DNA of 64,000 bases from NCBI GenBank assembly GCA_047639475.1, contig JBLIOD010000002.1, forward strand, positions 45,189-109,188. Reading direction: 5' to 3'. Position 1 is the stretch's first letter; each line of letters begins with the position of its first letter. A model generated the notes under the pieces. The model was not told the DNA's origin and made no database searches. It was given only the letters and a program-made list of their open reading frames with translations. Source of the stretch: JAAELZ01 sp047639475 (GTDB taxonomy: Bacteria; Pseudomonadota; Gammaproteobacteria; Arenicellales; Poriferihabitantaceae). Positions 26,322 to 34,534 of the stretch are shown one piece after another. A program made the translations under genes and the position numbers.

Positions 26322-28225
26322 TAAGAAAGAATATCCAGCTGTTAGATGACCGATTAATTAACCAAATTGCGGCTGGCGAGGTGATAGAACGACCGGCGTC
26401 ATTGCTCAAAGAATTATTGGAAAATAGCCTAGATGCTGGATCAAACCATATTGACGTTGGGATCGAAAATGGGGGACTCAAATTGGTAAAAGTTGAAGAT
26501 AATGGCTTTGGGATTCCTAAAGAGGAATTGGCATTGGCATTGTCTCGCCATGCCACCAGTAAGCTAAAATCTTTTGACGATTTATACTCGATTATGAGTT
26601 TGGGCTTTCGTGGAGAAGCGCTGCCTAGCATCGCAGCGGTTTCTAAATTAACCTTAAGTTCGAAAATGCAAGGCGCAGATTCAGGTTACGTGCTTAATTG
26701 CTTCGGTGGTGAAGATGGGGGTGAACCCAAGCCGATCGCCCGCGAAACAGGTACCACAGTGGTCGTTGAAGACTTGTTTTATAACACGCCTGCGCGACGT
26801 AAATTCTTGCGTACAGAACAAACTGAATACAAATACATAGATCAAAACATTCGTCGGCTTGCACTATCACGATTTGACGTCGCATTTAGCTTAAGCCATA
26901 ACGGTAAAAAAAAAATAGATTGTGCCATCGCCAATAGCGATGCGGAGCAAGATGCGAGAGTGAAATCTATCTGCGGTGCGGAATTTCAGCAAAACACGGT
27001 GCGATTCACCGACCAACAAAATGACTTGGCCTTACAAGGCTGGGTAGCGTTACCCACGTTTTCGCGTAGCCAGCGAGACTTACAATATTTTTTCGTTAAT
27101 GGCAGAGCGATCAAAGACCCACTGATTGCCCATGCCGTGAAGCGCGCTTATGCCGATGTACTGTATTCAGGGCGCCATCCTGCTTTTGTTTTGTATTTAC
27201 AAATCGATCCAAGTGAAGTGGATGTGAATGTACACCCCTCTAAAACAGAGGTGCGTTTTAAAGACACCCGCCGGGTTCATGACTTTATCTACCGAAGCTT
27301 AAATAAGTTGATTGCAGATATACGCCCGGGAGACAATTTACCGCCGGCTCAAGCGGCCTTATCTGGGGTGATGGGGGCGAGTAGCGGTTTATTTAACCAA
27401 GGTGGCGGCGCTCATAATCCGTCTGTACAAGGCACCTCACCACTGAGTAATTTTGATACTTACCAGTCGACGCCCACTAAGCAAGGTGCGTTTAAGTTTA
27501 ATGCAGGCGAGCAAATCGCTGCTTATGATGCTTTGCATCCGAGTGGGGGCATTCGGGGCGACAGTATGGCTCAAAATAAGTTTGATAGTGCTGATCAACA
27601 ACAAGCTATTAACCCGCTAGCGCGTATTGATGAGCAAGACATTCCACCACTCGGTTTTGCCTTAGCGCAACTTAAAGGCATTTATATACTGGCTGAATCT
27701 GTACACGGCTTGATATTGGTGGATATGCATGCGGCGCATGAACGCATCAAATACGAAGAAATGAAAAGCCAGCTTTCTAGTGATGAGGTGGCTTGTCAGC
27801 CGTTGCTGGTCCCCGTACAAATCGTTTTGAGCCCGACTGAAGCGGTTACGGCTCAAAAGCACCTGCCGCATTTTCGGACAATGGGTTTGGAGTTGGATTT
27901 CTTAAGTGAACACGAATTAGTGCTAAGGCAAATTCCTGAAATACTCAGTAGAGCCGATATGCCGACCCTGATACACGATGTATTGGCAGATATAGGCGAA
28001 CTGGGTGGCAGCGACCGAATTGAGTCAAATATAAGAGAGATACTATCCACCAAAGCCTGTCATGGTGCGGTAAGAGCGAATCGTCAGTTGACCATTCCTG
28101 AAATGAATGCCTTGTTAAGAGAAATGGAAGTGGTAGAGCGATCAGGCCAATGCAATCACGGTCGGCCCACTTGGGTATCGGTAAGCATCGAAGATTTGGA
28201 CAAGTGGTTTCAACGCGGGCACTAG
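26318..28225 (+). CDS. mutL: DNA mismatch repair protein MutL with endonuclease motif
   Basis: A 635-residue GHKL ATPase of mismatch repair. ATP-binding motifs ENSLDAG (about residue 35), DNGFGIP and GFRGEALPSIAAV are present. The C-terminal domain carries D469-M-H-A-A-H-E475-R-I-K-Y-E480, fitting the DQHA(X)2E(X)4E metal site of nicking MutL proteins, and C612 in QCNHGRP, the CPHGRP zinc-site motif. E. coli MutL lacks these, so this organism probably uses MutL itself for nicking, as reported for Pseudomonas, rather than MutH. ATG 26318 overlaps the amiB stop; miaA starts inside its end. Confidence 0.95.
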   Translation: MIRKNIQLLDDRLINQIAAGEVIERPASLLKELLENSLDAGSNHIDVGIENGGLKLVKVEDNGFGIPKEELALALSRHATSKLKSFDDLYSIMSLGFRGEALPSIAAVSKLTLSSKMQGADSGYVLNCFGGEDGGEPKPIARETGTTVVVEDLFYNTPARRKFLRTEQTEYKYIDQNIRRLALSRFDVAFSLSHNGKKKIDCAIANSDAEQDARVKSICGAEFQQNTVRFTDQQNDLALQGWVALPTFSRSQRDLQYFFVNGRAIKDPLIAHAVKRAYADVLYSGRHPAFVLYLQIDPSEVDVNVHPSKTEVRFKDTRRVHDFIYRSLNKLIADIRPGDNLPPAQAALSGVMGASSGLFNQGGGAHNPSVQGTSPLSNFDTYQSTPTKQGAFKFNAGEQIAAYDALHPSGGIRGDSMAQNKFDSADQQQAINPLARIDEQDIPPLGFALAQLKGIYILAESVHGLILVDMHAAHERIKYEEMKSQLSSDEVACQPLLVPVQIVLSPTEAVTAQKHLPHFRTMGLELDFLSEHELVLRQIPEILSRADMPTLIHDVLADIGELGGSDRIESNIREILSTKACHGAVRANRQLTIPEMNALLREMEVVERSGQCNHGRPTWVSVSIEDLDKWFQRGH

Positions 28226-29178
28226 GTCGTCAGTTACCCGTTATATTCTTAGCGGGCTCAACCGCTACCGGTAAAACTCAGTTGGCCATCCAATTGGCTG
28301 CTAAGTTTGCTGATGAGTCGGGAATCGATTTGGTCAACGTTGATGCAGCGCAAGTATACCGAGGCATGGATATTGGTACTGCAAAACTCACCAAACAAGA
28401 GCAAGCGACTTCACCGCACCAACTGATTGATATCCGAGATCCGTCTGAAACTTATGATGCCTCGCAGTTTCGAGACGACGCGCTTGAAATCATTAAGACT
28501 TCTCATGAGCAAGGGCGTATTCCTTTATTTGTGGGGGGCAGTTTGTTCTATTTCTCTGCGCTTGAGAATGGGGTGTCTGACTTGCCTGGCGCTGACGAAA
28601 AAACTCGCGCTGCGATAGATGAAGAGGCCAGTAAAATTGGCTGGGGCGCGATGTATGAACAGCTAAAGGCCATCGATTCCGATAGCGCCAAACGCATTAA
28701 TGGTGCAGATCAACAGCGAATACAGAGAGCCTTTGAGATATATCGACTTACCGGGTTAAAGCCTAGCGTCGCCATGGCGCAATCAAAGCCAAAGCGTTTA
28801 GATTGCCCTTTGTTAAAGTTCAATATTACCCATCCAGAGCGATCTGTTTTGCACCATAAAATTGGGCTACGCTTTGCGCAAATGTTAGACAATGGGCTAA
28901 TTGAAGAGGTGGCCGGCCTTAAAGCGAGAGGGGATTTGCATTTAGAGCTAGCCTCAATGCGCTGTGTTGGCTACCGCCAAGTGTGGTCGTATTTACAGGG
29001 AGAGTATGATCGGCAAGGCATGATAGACAAAAGCTGCGCAGCAACGCGTCAGTTGGCTAAACGGCAACTCACTTGGCTGCGTAATCAACGCGGGCAAGTT
29101 TGGCTTGATTCAACTTATCCAAAAAATGATCAAATTATCGAACAGTTCCTTCGTGCTCGGGTTCCCTGCCTAAATTGA
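28204..29178 (+). CDS. miaA: tRNA dimethylallyltransferase
   Basis: Adds an isopentenyl group to A37 of UNN-decoding tRNAs. The P-loop is GSTATGKT near residue 18; VDAAQVYRGMDIGTAKLT is the DSxQVYRGMDIGTAKP motif with Ser replaced by Ala but Asp and Gln kept; PHQLIDIRDPSETYDASQF follows. I start it at GTG 28204, 22 bases inside mutL, because this gives the E. coli N-terminal length; the frame itself opens at ATG 28150. hfq, the usual gammaproteobacterial neighbour, does not follow. A TPR protein does. Confidence 0.93.
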   Translation: MVSTRALGRQLPVIFLAGSTATGKTQLAIQLAAKFADESGIDLVNVDAAQVYRGMDIGTAKLTKQEQATSPHQLIDIRDPSETYDASQFRDDALEIIKTSHEQGRIPLFVGGSLFYFSALENGVSDLPGADEKTRAAIDEEASKIGWGAMYEQLKAIDSDSAKRINGADQQRIQRAFEIYRLTGLKPSVAMAQSKPKRLDCPLLKFNITHPERSVLHHKIGLRFAQMLDNGLIEEVAGLKARGDLHLELASMRCVGYRQVWSYLQGEYDRQGMIDKSCAATRQLAKRQLTWLRNQRGQVWLDSTYPKNDQIIEQFLRARVPCLN

Positions 29179-30374
29179 GGCCTTACGCGAGACGCGCCAG
29201 TATTTCGTTAGGGTTCTCTATTGCGCTGCTTCTAGCAGGAAGTGTTGCTACTAGCAGCGAAAGCTTGCAAGATTGTCATCAGCCTAAGGCACGCGAAGCC
29301 TACCTATTGATGTTGAACGATCAACATGACGAGGCGGTTGCGTTATTGGAGCGGCGTAAATCCATCGATCCGACATTTTTACTTGCCGATTTTTATCTTG
29401 CGCTAGCGAAATGGACAGAAGCTTATTTTGAAGGAGATGGCGCGGCGAGGAAGCAGGGCTTAGAAATGGCATTGGCAAGTGTGAAGTCGCTCCAAAAGCA
29501 AAGCGCGGAACAAGGTAAAAGGGCTGAAGTTGATCATAGGATAGGGTTAGCTTATGTCATTGCTATGGCGCACACTGCGAGGATACGGTTTTCTGAAGGT
29601 CAACCCATCTCAGCGTTTCGTATGGCACATTCAGCGAACGAACAAGCGCAGCGCCTGCTACTTGTTTATCCTGAACACCCGAGTTTACAGCTGGTGATGG
29701 GTTTATACGAATACCACAGCGGCAATGTGCCAGATGACCTTAGCTGGCTAGCTAAATTATTCAACCTGAAAGGGGATTCGAGCAAAGGTCTAAACCTTAT
29801 TAAGCAAGCTGTCACAAGCTCAGTAGAGTTTGGCCCGGAAGCCGCCAGAGCGCTGATCAATGAGGTTAATTGGCAAGTTCCTGAAGTGTGTGCTTACGCT
29901 GGTTTAAGTGAGAGCTTGCTGGCCCTTGCACCAAGTAACGCTCAGCTAGCGATATTTAATCAAGGTATCTATTTGCATTGTGGGCATGCTGAGTTGGCTT
30001 TGTCCGCCAACGATCGATTTCAAAAGCAATCACCTCGAGTACGTGATGAAGAGTCTCGCACACTTTATGAGATTCGGTTGCGTAGCTTGAGTCAGCTTGG
30101 TCATACCGGGAAGTTACTAAATATGCAAAGCGAAGAGGCTAACGTCGAACTGGCCTTGGCAGAGGCTTATGATATGAAAGCGGATCAACGGAGCATTAAC
30201 CGCGACGAAGCGATTAATTTATATACCCAATTGTTAACGAACGAAGAAATTGATTTATCTACCATGAAGCTGGTAAATCAACGTTTGAGGCGTCGTGTAA
30301 GTGTTAGAAAAAAAATCCAATTGGGGCGAACACTCAAGCTAGCGTCGCCGCATTGTACGGGCGTTGATTTCTAG
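29175..30374 (+). CDS. exported TPR-like protein, function unknown
   Basis: About 399 residues, starting at TTG 29175, which overlaps the miaA stop by four bases. An N-terminal signal-like segment (RRASISLGFSIALLLAGSVATSS) is followed by helical repeats resembling TPRs: EAYLLMLNDQHDEAVALLERRKSIDP near residues 41-68, a WLAKLFNLKGDSSKGLNLIKQAV segment and others with A/L periodicity. Many cysteines are scattered, without a CxxC pair. No enzyme motif seen. Probably a periplasmic scaffold; the role is unknown. Confidence 0.7.
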   Translation: MRPYARRASISLGFSIALLLAGSVATSSESLQDCHQPKAREAYLLMLNDQHDEAVALLERRKSIDPTFLLADFYLALAKWTEAYFEGDGAARKQGLEMALASVKSLQKQSAEQGKRAEVDHRIGLAYVIAMAHTARIRFSEGQPISAFRMAHSANEQAQRLLLVYPEHPSLQLVMGLYEYHSGNVPDDLSWLAKLFNLKGDSSKGLNLIKQAVTSSVEFGPEAARALINEVNWQVPEVCAYAGLSESLLALAPSNAQLAIFNQGIYLHCGHAELALSANDRFQKQSPRVRDEESRTLYEIRLRSLSQLGHTGKLLNMQSEEANVELALAEAYDMKADQRSINRDEAINLYTQLLTNEEIDLSTMKLVNQRLRRRVSVRKKIQLGRTLKLASPHCTGVDF

Positions 30375-30476
30375 AGACTGTTGATGAAATATTTGCCTTT
30401 TACAGTAAGCAAATTCATGGCTAATTCACCAGTGTAAAATTATAATATACGGCCAATTTATTTCTTCATATTTTTA

Positions 30477-30995
30477 ATGAAATTCAAACTTTTGGTAGCG
30501 GCAACTTCCATTGCATTGGCAAGCTGTCTTTCAATCCCGGTTTTAGCTCAAATGCAAATTGAACAAGCGGTTATCCGGGCCATGCCACCCGGTCAAATAG
30601 TGACAGCCGCCTATATGCTGATAAGCAATCATACGGATCAGAGTCGAACGCTGGTAAGTGCAAGTAGTGAACTGGGTTCTCACGTTGAAATGCACGAAAA
30701 CACCATGGAAGCAGGGGTAATGAGAATGCGCCAACTTGAAGCCGTTGAAATTCCCTCGCACGGGTCGACGATGTTTGGTGCGCAAGGTCGACATTTTATG
30801 ATTTTTAATTTGAATCACGACCTTGTTGAAGGTGAGTCGCATAGCATGGTGTTCACTTATGATGATGGTAGCACTCAAACGGTGGAAGCAGTGGTGACTA
30901 AAATACTTCCAGCGCACGGTAAAGCAGAGCACGACCACAGCACAATGCACAAGGTGACGCCGACAAAAGCGGAAACTCATTCGCATTCTGAATAG
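30477..30995 (+). CDS. PCu(A)C periplasmic copper chaperone
   Basis: A 172-residue exported copper chaperone (DUF461/PCu(A)C) that delivers Cu(I) to the Cu-A site of cytochrome oxidase. Signal residues 1-24 end near SIPVLAQ. The HxM-type copper site is spread over SHVEMHENTMEAGVMRMRQ and HGSTMFGAQGRHFMIFNL. A C-terminal tail rich in His and Met (HGKAEHDHSTMHKV...THSHSE) is an extra metal-binding extension. A TATAAT lies at 30441-30446, about 30 bases before ATG 30477, a likely -10 box. No cytochrome oxidase or Sco gene is near. Confidence 0.88.
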   Translation: MKFKLLVAATSIALASCLSIPVLAQMQIEQAVIRAMPPGQIVTAAYMLISNHTDQSRTLVSASSELGSHVEMHENTMEAGVMRMRQLEAVEIPSHGSTMFGAQGRHFMIFNLNHDLVEGESHSMVFTYDDGSTQTVEAVVTKILPAHGKAEHDHSTMHKVTPTKAETHSHSE

Positions 30996-31024
30996 CTTTT
31001 TCCAGTTTGCGGGCGGTTTTGTCG

Positions 31025-31053
31025 TTGAACCTCCTTTGGCAACTGTGTAAACT
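31025..31053 (+). promoter_or_regulatory. predicted sigma-70 promoter for tRNA-Val
   Basis: TTGAAC (31025-31030), a 17-base spacer, then TAAACT (31048-31053). Transcription would begin near 31060, about ten bases before the tRNA. Each hexamer has four or more consensus matches. Confidence 0.5.
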
Positions 31054-31070
31054 TCTCGACCTAAAATTTC

Positions 31071-31147
31071 AGGCGCGTAGCTCAGCTGGTTAGAGCATCA
31101 CCATGACATGGTGGGAGTCGTCGGTTCGAATCCGACCGTGCCTACCA
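31071..31147 (+). tRNA. tRNA-Val(GAC)
   Basis: A 77-base cloverleaf with encoded CCA. Acceptor AGGCGCG pairs with CGTGCCT (one G-U). D arm GCTC/GAGC; anticodon stem TCACC/GGTGG with loop ATGACAT giving anticodon GAC; T arm GTCGG/CCGAC with TTCGAAT. It reads GUC and GUU valine codons. It stands alone between the copper chaperone and thrS. Confidence 0.97.
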
Positions 31148-31243
31148 AATTACTAACTATTTAGTTAAACAAGCAAGTTCAACTAGATATAACTGACACA
31201 CGCGCCCTTTGGTATAGGGCGCCACTGATTAAAGGTCACTACT

Positions 31244-33142
31244 ATGCCCCAAGTAACGCTTCCCGATGGCTCTGTAAGAAATTATGATAACGCCATCTCT
31301 GTTCATGATGTCGCGATGGACATTGGCCCTGGCTTAGCGAAAGCCGCATTAGCTGGGCGCATAAACGATGTATTGGTGGACACCAAAACCCTGATACAAG
31401 AAGATTCAAGTATCGCGATTATTACTAATCGCGACGAAGCTGGCCTCGAGGTTATTCGCCATTCAGCAGCACATTTGTTGGCGCAAGCGGTAAAACAGTT
31501 GTATCCAGAAGCCGAAGTAACGATCGGGCCGGTTATAGATAACGGTTTTTTCTATGACTTTGCTTATGCGCCAGGTTTTTCTGAAACTGATTTGGCTACT
31601 ATTGAAAAGCGCATGGAAGAGTTAGCCGCTCAAGATCTTCCAGTGGTTCGCAGCTTGAAGTCTCGAGAGGATGCTGTTGCGTATTTTCATTCGATAGGCG
31701 AAAAATACAAAGCAGAAATAATAGAATCTATTCCCAGTGATGAAGATTTGTCTTTGTACAATCAAGGCGACTTTACTGATCTGTGTCGTGGCCCGCATGT
31801 GCCTAGCACCTCGCATCTAAAGGCGTTTAAGTTGACTAAAGTGGCGGGCGCGTATTGGCGCGGTGACTCAAACAACGAAATGCTACAACGCATATACGGT
31901 ACGGCCTTTCCGGACAAGAAACAATTAAAGCAATACCTTCACAACCTGACCGAAGCCGAGAAACGTGATCATCGTAAGATTGGTAAGCAACTGGATTTCT
32001 TCCACTTGCAAGAAGAAGCACCGGGGATGGTATTTTGGCATCCAAAGGGTTGGCAGATATATAAAACCTTGCGTGACTTCATGGCCCGCGAGCAAACTAA
32101 GCGCAACTATAAAGAATTGAATACCCCGCAAGTGGTTGATATGTCTTTGTGGGAAGCGTCTGGTCATGCCGATAAATTTGGCGACGGAATGTTTACTGTT
32201 GAATCGGAAGATCGTAGTTTTGCGATTAAGCCGATGAACTGCCCATGCCATATTCAGGTATTTAACCAAGGTATCAAAAGCTACCGTGATTTGCCTTTGC
32301 GTTTCGCGGAATTTGGCTCCTGCCACAGAAATGAATTATCGGGCTCGCTGCACGGCATTATGCGCGTACGCGGTTTTGTGCAAGACGACGGCCATATTTT
32401 CTGTTCGGAAGATCAAATTCAATCAGAAGTCGGTGAGTTCATTGATTTCTTACATGATATTTATAAAACTTTAGGCTTTACCGAAGTAATCTATCGTTTG
32501 TCTACTCGCCCCGTAGAGCGTGTGGGTAGCGACGAAGTATGGGATAAAGCCGAAGCGGCGCTGGCCAGCGCACTGAATGCTAAAGAATTGCCGTTTGAAG
32601 TGTTGCCAGGAGAGGGCGCTTTTTATGGACCTAAAATCGAATTTTCGTTAAAAGATTGTATTGGCCGAGTCTGGCAGTGCGGCACGATGCAGGTAGATTT
32701 TTCAATGCCAGGCCGTTTGGATGCCAGCTATATTGATGAAAATGGCGACAAGCAAGTACCGGTGATGTTGCACCGTGCTTTGTTGGGTTCATTTGAGCGT
32801 TTTATCGGCATTTTGATCGAGCATCATGAGGGAAAATTTCCGCTTTGGTTAGCGCCAGAACAGGTCGCAGTATTGACGATTACGGACAACCAAGCGGATT
32901 ACGCGCAAAAAGTGACCGAAAAGCTGAAAAATAGTGGCTTACGGGCAATTTGTGACTTGAGAAACGAGAAGATCGGCTTTAAAATCCGCGAGCACACTTT
33001 AGGACGTATTCCTTATCTTGTCGTTGTTGGTAATAACGAGGTGGAAAATGACCAAGTTTCTGTTCGAAGTCGGGACGGGTCTGATTTAGGCACGATGAGC
33101 TTAGATGCTTTAATGACTCATTTGCAGACAGAAGGGGTGTAA
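31244..33142 (+). CDS. thrS: threonine-tRNA ligase
   Basis: Class II synthetase charging tRNA-Thr, 632 residues. An N-terminal TGS domain (about 1-60, LPDGSVRNYDNAISV) and an editing domain (HSAAHLLAQAVKQL and DLCRGPHVPSTSH) precede the catalytic core with zinc ligand Cys in MNCPCHIQVF, motif 2 FGSCHRNELSGSLHG and zinc His residues in DDGHIF and LHRALLGSFERF. A C-terminal anticodon-binding domain closes it. It leads the thrS-infC-rpmI-rplT-pheST-ihfA operon. Whether it represses its own translation through a tRNA-like leader, as in E. coli, cannot be decided by eye. Confidence 0.97.
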   Translation: MPQVTLPDGSVRNYDNAISVHDVAMDIGPGLAKAALAGRINDVLVDTKTLIQEDSSIAIITNRDEAGLEVIRHSAAHLLAQAVKQLYPEAEVTIGPVIDNGFFYDFAYAPGFSETDLATIEKRMEELAAQDLPVVRSLKSREDAVAYFHSIGEKYKAEIIESIPSDEDLSLYNQGDFTDLCRGPHVPSTSHLKAFKLTKVAGAYWRGDSNNEMLQRIYGTAFPDKKQLKQYLHNLTEAEKRDHRKIGKQLDFFHLQEEAPGMVFWHPKGWQIYKTLRDFMAREQTKRNYKELNTPQVVDMSLWEASGHADKFGDGMFTVESEDRSFAIKPMNCPCHIQVFNQGIKSYRDLPLRFAEFGSCHRNELSGSLHGIMRVRGFVQDDGHIFCSEDQIQSEVGEFIDFLHDIYKTLGFTEVIYRLSTRPVERVGSDEVWDKAEAALASALNAKELPFEVLPGEGAFYGPKIEFSLKDCIGRVWQCGTMQVDFSMPGRLDASYIDENGDKQVPVMLHRALLGSFERFIGILIEHHEGKFPLWLAPEQVAVLTITDNQADYAQKVTEKLKNSGLRAICDLRNEKIGFKIREHTLGRIPYLVVVGNNEVENDQVSVRSRDGSDLGTMSLDALMTHLQTEGV

Positions 33143-33153
33143 CAATCATAGTC

Positions 33154-33173
33154 TGCCTAAATTGCCTTAGGCA
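33154..33173 (+). promoter_or_regulatory. hairpin between thrS and infC
   Basis: A perfect 7-bp stem (TGCCTAA / TTAGGCA, 6-base loop) 12 bases after the thrS stop and about 60 before infC. There is no uninterrupted T tract, so it is more likely a processing or stability element than a full terminator. Confidence 0.4.
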
Positions 33174-33231
33174 AAAGGCGTTCTAGTTTGTTTTATTTGT
33201 ATGAAATATTTTAATTGTTAGAGGATTCACC

Positions 33232-33747
33232 ATAGCCAAAAAAAAGAGAGTTGCGATTAACGAGAACATTGTCTCTGACCCTGTTCGATTAATTGACGAC
33301 GAAGGTAATCAAGTTGGAGTTGTGCCGATTGCTGAAGCGCTGGCGCTGGCTAAATCTAAAACGCTAGACTTGGTGGAAATTTCGCCTAATGCTGAGCCAC
33401 CTGTATGTCGTGTTTTAGATTACGGTAAGCAGGTTTACAATGATCGCAAAAAGCGACAAGAAGGCAAGAAAAAGACCAAGCAAACAACAATTAAAGAAAT
33501 CAAATTTCGACCGGGTACGGATGTCGGTGATTACGCTGTAAAGCTTAAGAACTTGACTAAGTTTCTGGATGAAGGAAACAAGGCGAAAGTAACGATGCGT
33601 TTTCGAGGCCGAGAAATGGCACATCGTGAACTGGGCCTTGAAATGTTAGAAAGGATTCGTGATGATCTTGAAGAGACATCAACGGTAGAGGCCGCTCCGT
33701 TGCTTGAAGGTCGTCAAATGGTAATGGTACTCGCGCCAAAAAGGTAA
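33232..33747 (+). CDS. infC: translation initiation factor IF-3, ATA start codon
   Basis: A 171-residue IF-3 that controls start-codon fidelity and 30S recycling. Translation in frame from ATA 33232 gives the standard N-terminus (AKKKRVAINENIV); the first ATG-type start would only come at GTG 33322, losing 30 conserved residues. A TAGAGG lies seven bases before the ATA. Non-standard start codons (AUU in E. coli) let IF-3 repress its own synthesis, so ATA here most likely serves the same autoregulation. Both IF-3 domains are visible, with FRPGTDVGDYAVKLKN at the linker and VTMRFRGREMAH in the C domain. Confidence 0.93.
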   Translation: MAKKKRVAINENIVSDPVRLIDDEGNQVGVVPIAEALALAKSKTLDLVEISPNAEPPVCRVLDYGKQVYNDRKKRQEGKKKTKQTTIKEIKFRPGTDVGDYAVKLKNLTKFLDEGNKAKVTMRFRGREMAHRELGLEMLERIRDDLEETSTVEAAPLLEGRQMVMVLAPKR

Positions 33748-33824
33748 AGTACCCGTTTTAGCTTGTAAAGCAAGTTGGGTGGGTCGCGTAGTGTATCGAT
33801 AAGTAATGAAAAATTAGAGGTAAT

Positions 33825-34022
33825 ATGCCTAAGTTAAAAACACACAGTGGCGCAGCTAAACGGTTTAGAAAAACCGGCTCTGGCAAATTTAAGCGCTCAC
33901 AATCGCATCTGCGTCATATTTTGACAAAGAAATCTAGTAAACGTAAGCGTCATCTTCGTGAAGGTTTAACCGTTCATGAAAATGATCATGCATCTATTCA
34001 AAAGATGCTTCCCTATAGCTAG
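33825..34022 (+). CDS. rpmI: 50S ribosomal protein L35
   Basis: A 65-residue basic ribosomal protein beginning MPKLKTHSGAAKRFRKTGSG, the L35 signature, with RSQSHLRHILTKKSSKRKRHLR. AGAGG lies ahead of ATG 33825. In E. coli, L20 represses this gene by binding mRNA between infC and rpmI; the 77-base spacer here could hold a similar structure. rplT starts 11 bases after its stop. Confidence 0.97.
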   Translation: MPKLKTHSGAAKRFRKTGSGKFKRSQSHLRHILTKKSSKRKRHLREGLTVHENDHASIQKMLPYS

Positions 34023-34033
34023 AGGACTAAAAG

Positions 34034-34411
34034 ATGCCAAGAGTAAAACGTGGAGTACCCGCTAAGAAGCGCCACAAGAAAATATTAGCCTTAGCAAAAG
34101 GTTACCGCGGCGCTAGAAGCCGTACATATAAAGTTGCTAAGCAAGCTGTCACTAAAGCAGGTCAATATGCTTATCGTGACCGTAAGCAGCGTAAACGTCA
34201 ATTCCGTCAGTTATGGATTGCCCGTATCAACGCTGCAGCGCGTGCTAATGAAATGAGCTACAGCCGTTTCATGAATGGCTTAAGTCAAGCAGCAATTGAT
34301 CTAGATCGTAAAGTACTGGCTGACATTGCAGTACACGATAAAGAAGCCTTTACTGCTTTAGTAGCCCGTGCAAAAGACGCACTGGCTGCAACTGAAGCAG
34401 CTGCTGCTTAA
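34034..34411 (+). CDS. rplT: 50S ribosomal protein L20
   Basis: A 125-residue early-assembly 23S rRNA-binding protein (PRVKRGVPAKKRHKKILALAKGYRGARS). It is about six residues longer than the usual 118-119 because of an alanine-rich tail (ALAATEAAAA). A strong terminator lies 50 bases downstream, before pheS. Confidence 0.97.
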   Translation: MPRVKRGVPAKKRHKKILALAKGYRGARSRTYKVAKQAVTKAGQYAYRDRKQRKRQFRQLWIARINAAARANEMSYSRFMNGLSQAAIDLDRKVLADIAVHDKEAFTALVARAKDALAATEAAAA

Positions 34412-34412
34412 C

Positions 34413-34453
34413 GAGAGGCTTTAAGTCTATCGATTTTGCGATAGATAAGTCTC
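34413..34453 (+). promoter_or_regulatory. long hairpin preceding the rplT-pheS terminator
   Basis: A two-part stem: outer AGAGGCTT pairs with AAGTCTCT (one G-U) and inner TCTATCG with CGATAGA around a 6-base loop. It immediately precedes the terminator, the layout of an attenuator. I found no ATG-started leader peptide with Phe codons, so classical pheM-type control is not supported. Confidence 0.45.
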
Positions 34454-34461
34454 TGGATTAG

Positions 34462-34493
34462 AAAAAGGAGTGGCGATAGCCCTCCTTTTTTTT
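34462..34493 (+). terminator. Rho-independent terminator between rplT and pheS
   Basis: AAAAAGGAG-T-GGC, GATA loop, GCC-CTCCTTTTTTTT: a 9-bp plus 3-bp stem with a bulged T, followed by eight Ts. It should end or attenuate transcripts from thrS/infC before pheS. Confidence 0.85.
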
Positions 34494-34534
34494 GTTACGC
34501 TAGAACTACAACAACTAACACCTTCTTTTATATT

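Noticed and set aside
30543..30986. Minus-strand 147-residue frame over the copper chaperone
   Set aside because: Antisense to PCu(A)C; the His/Met-rich coding strand explains its composition.
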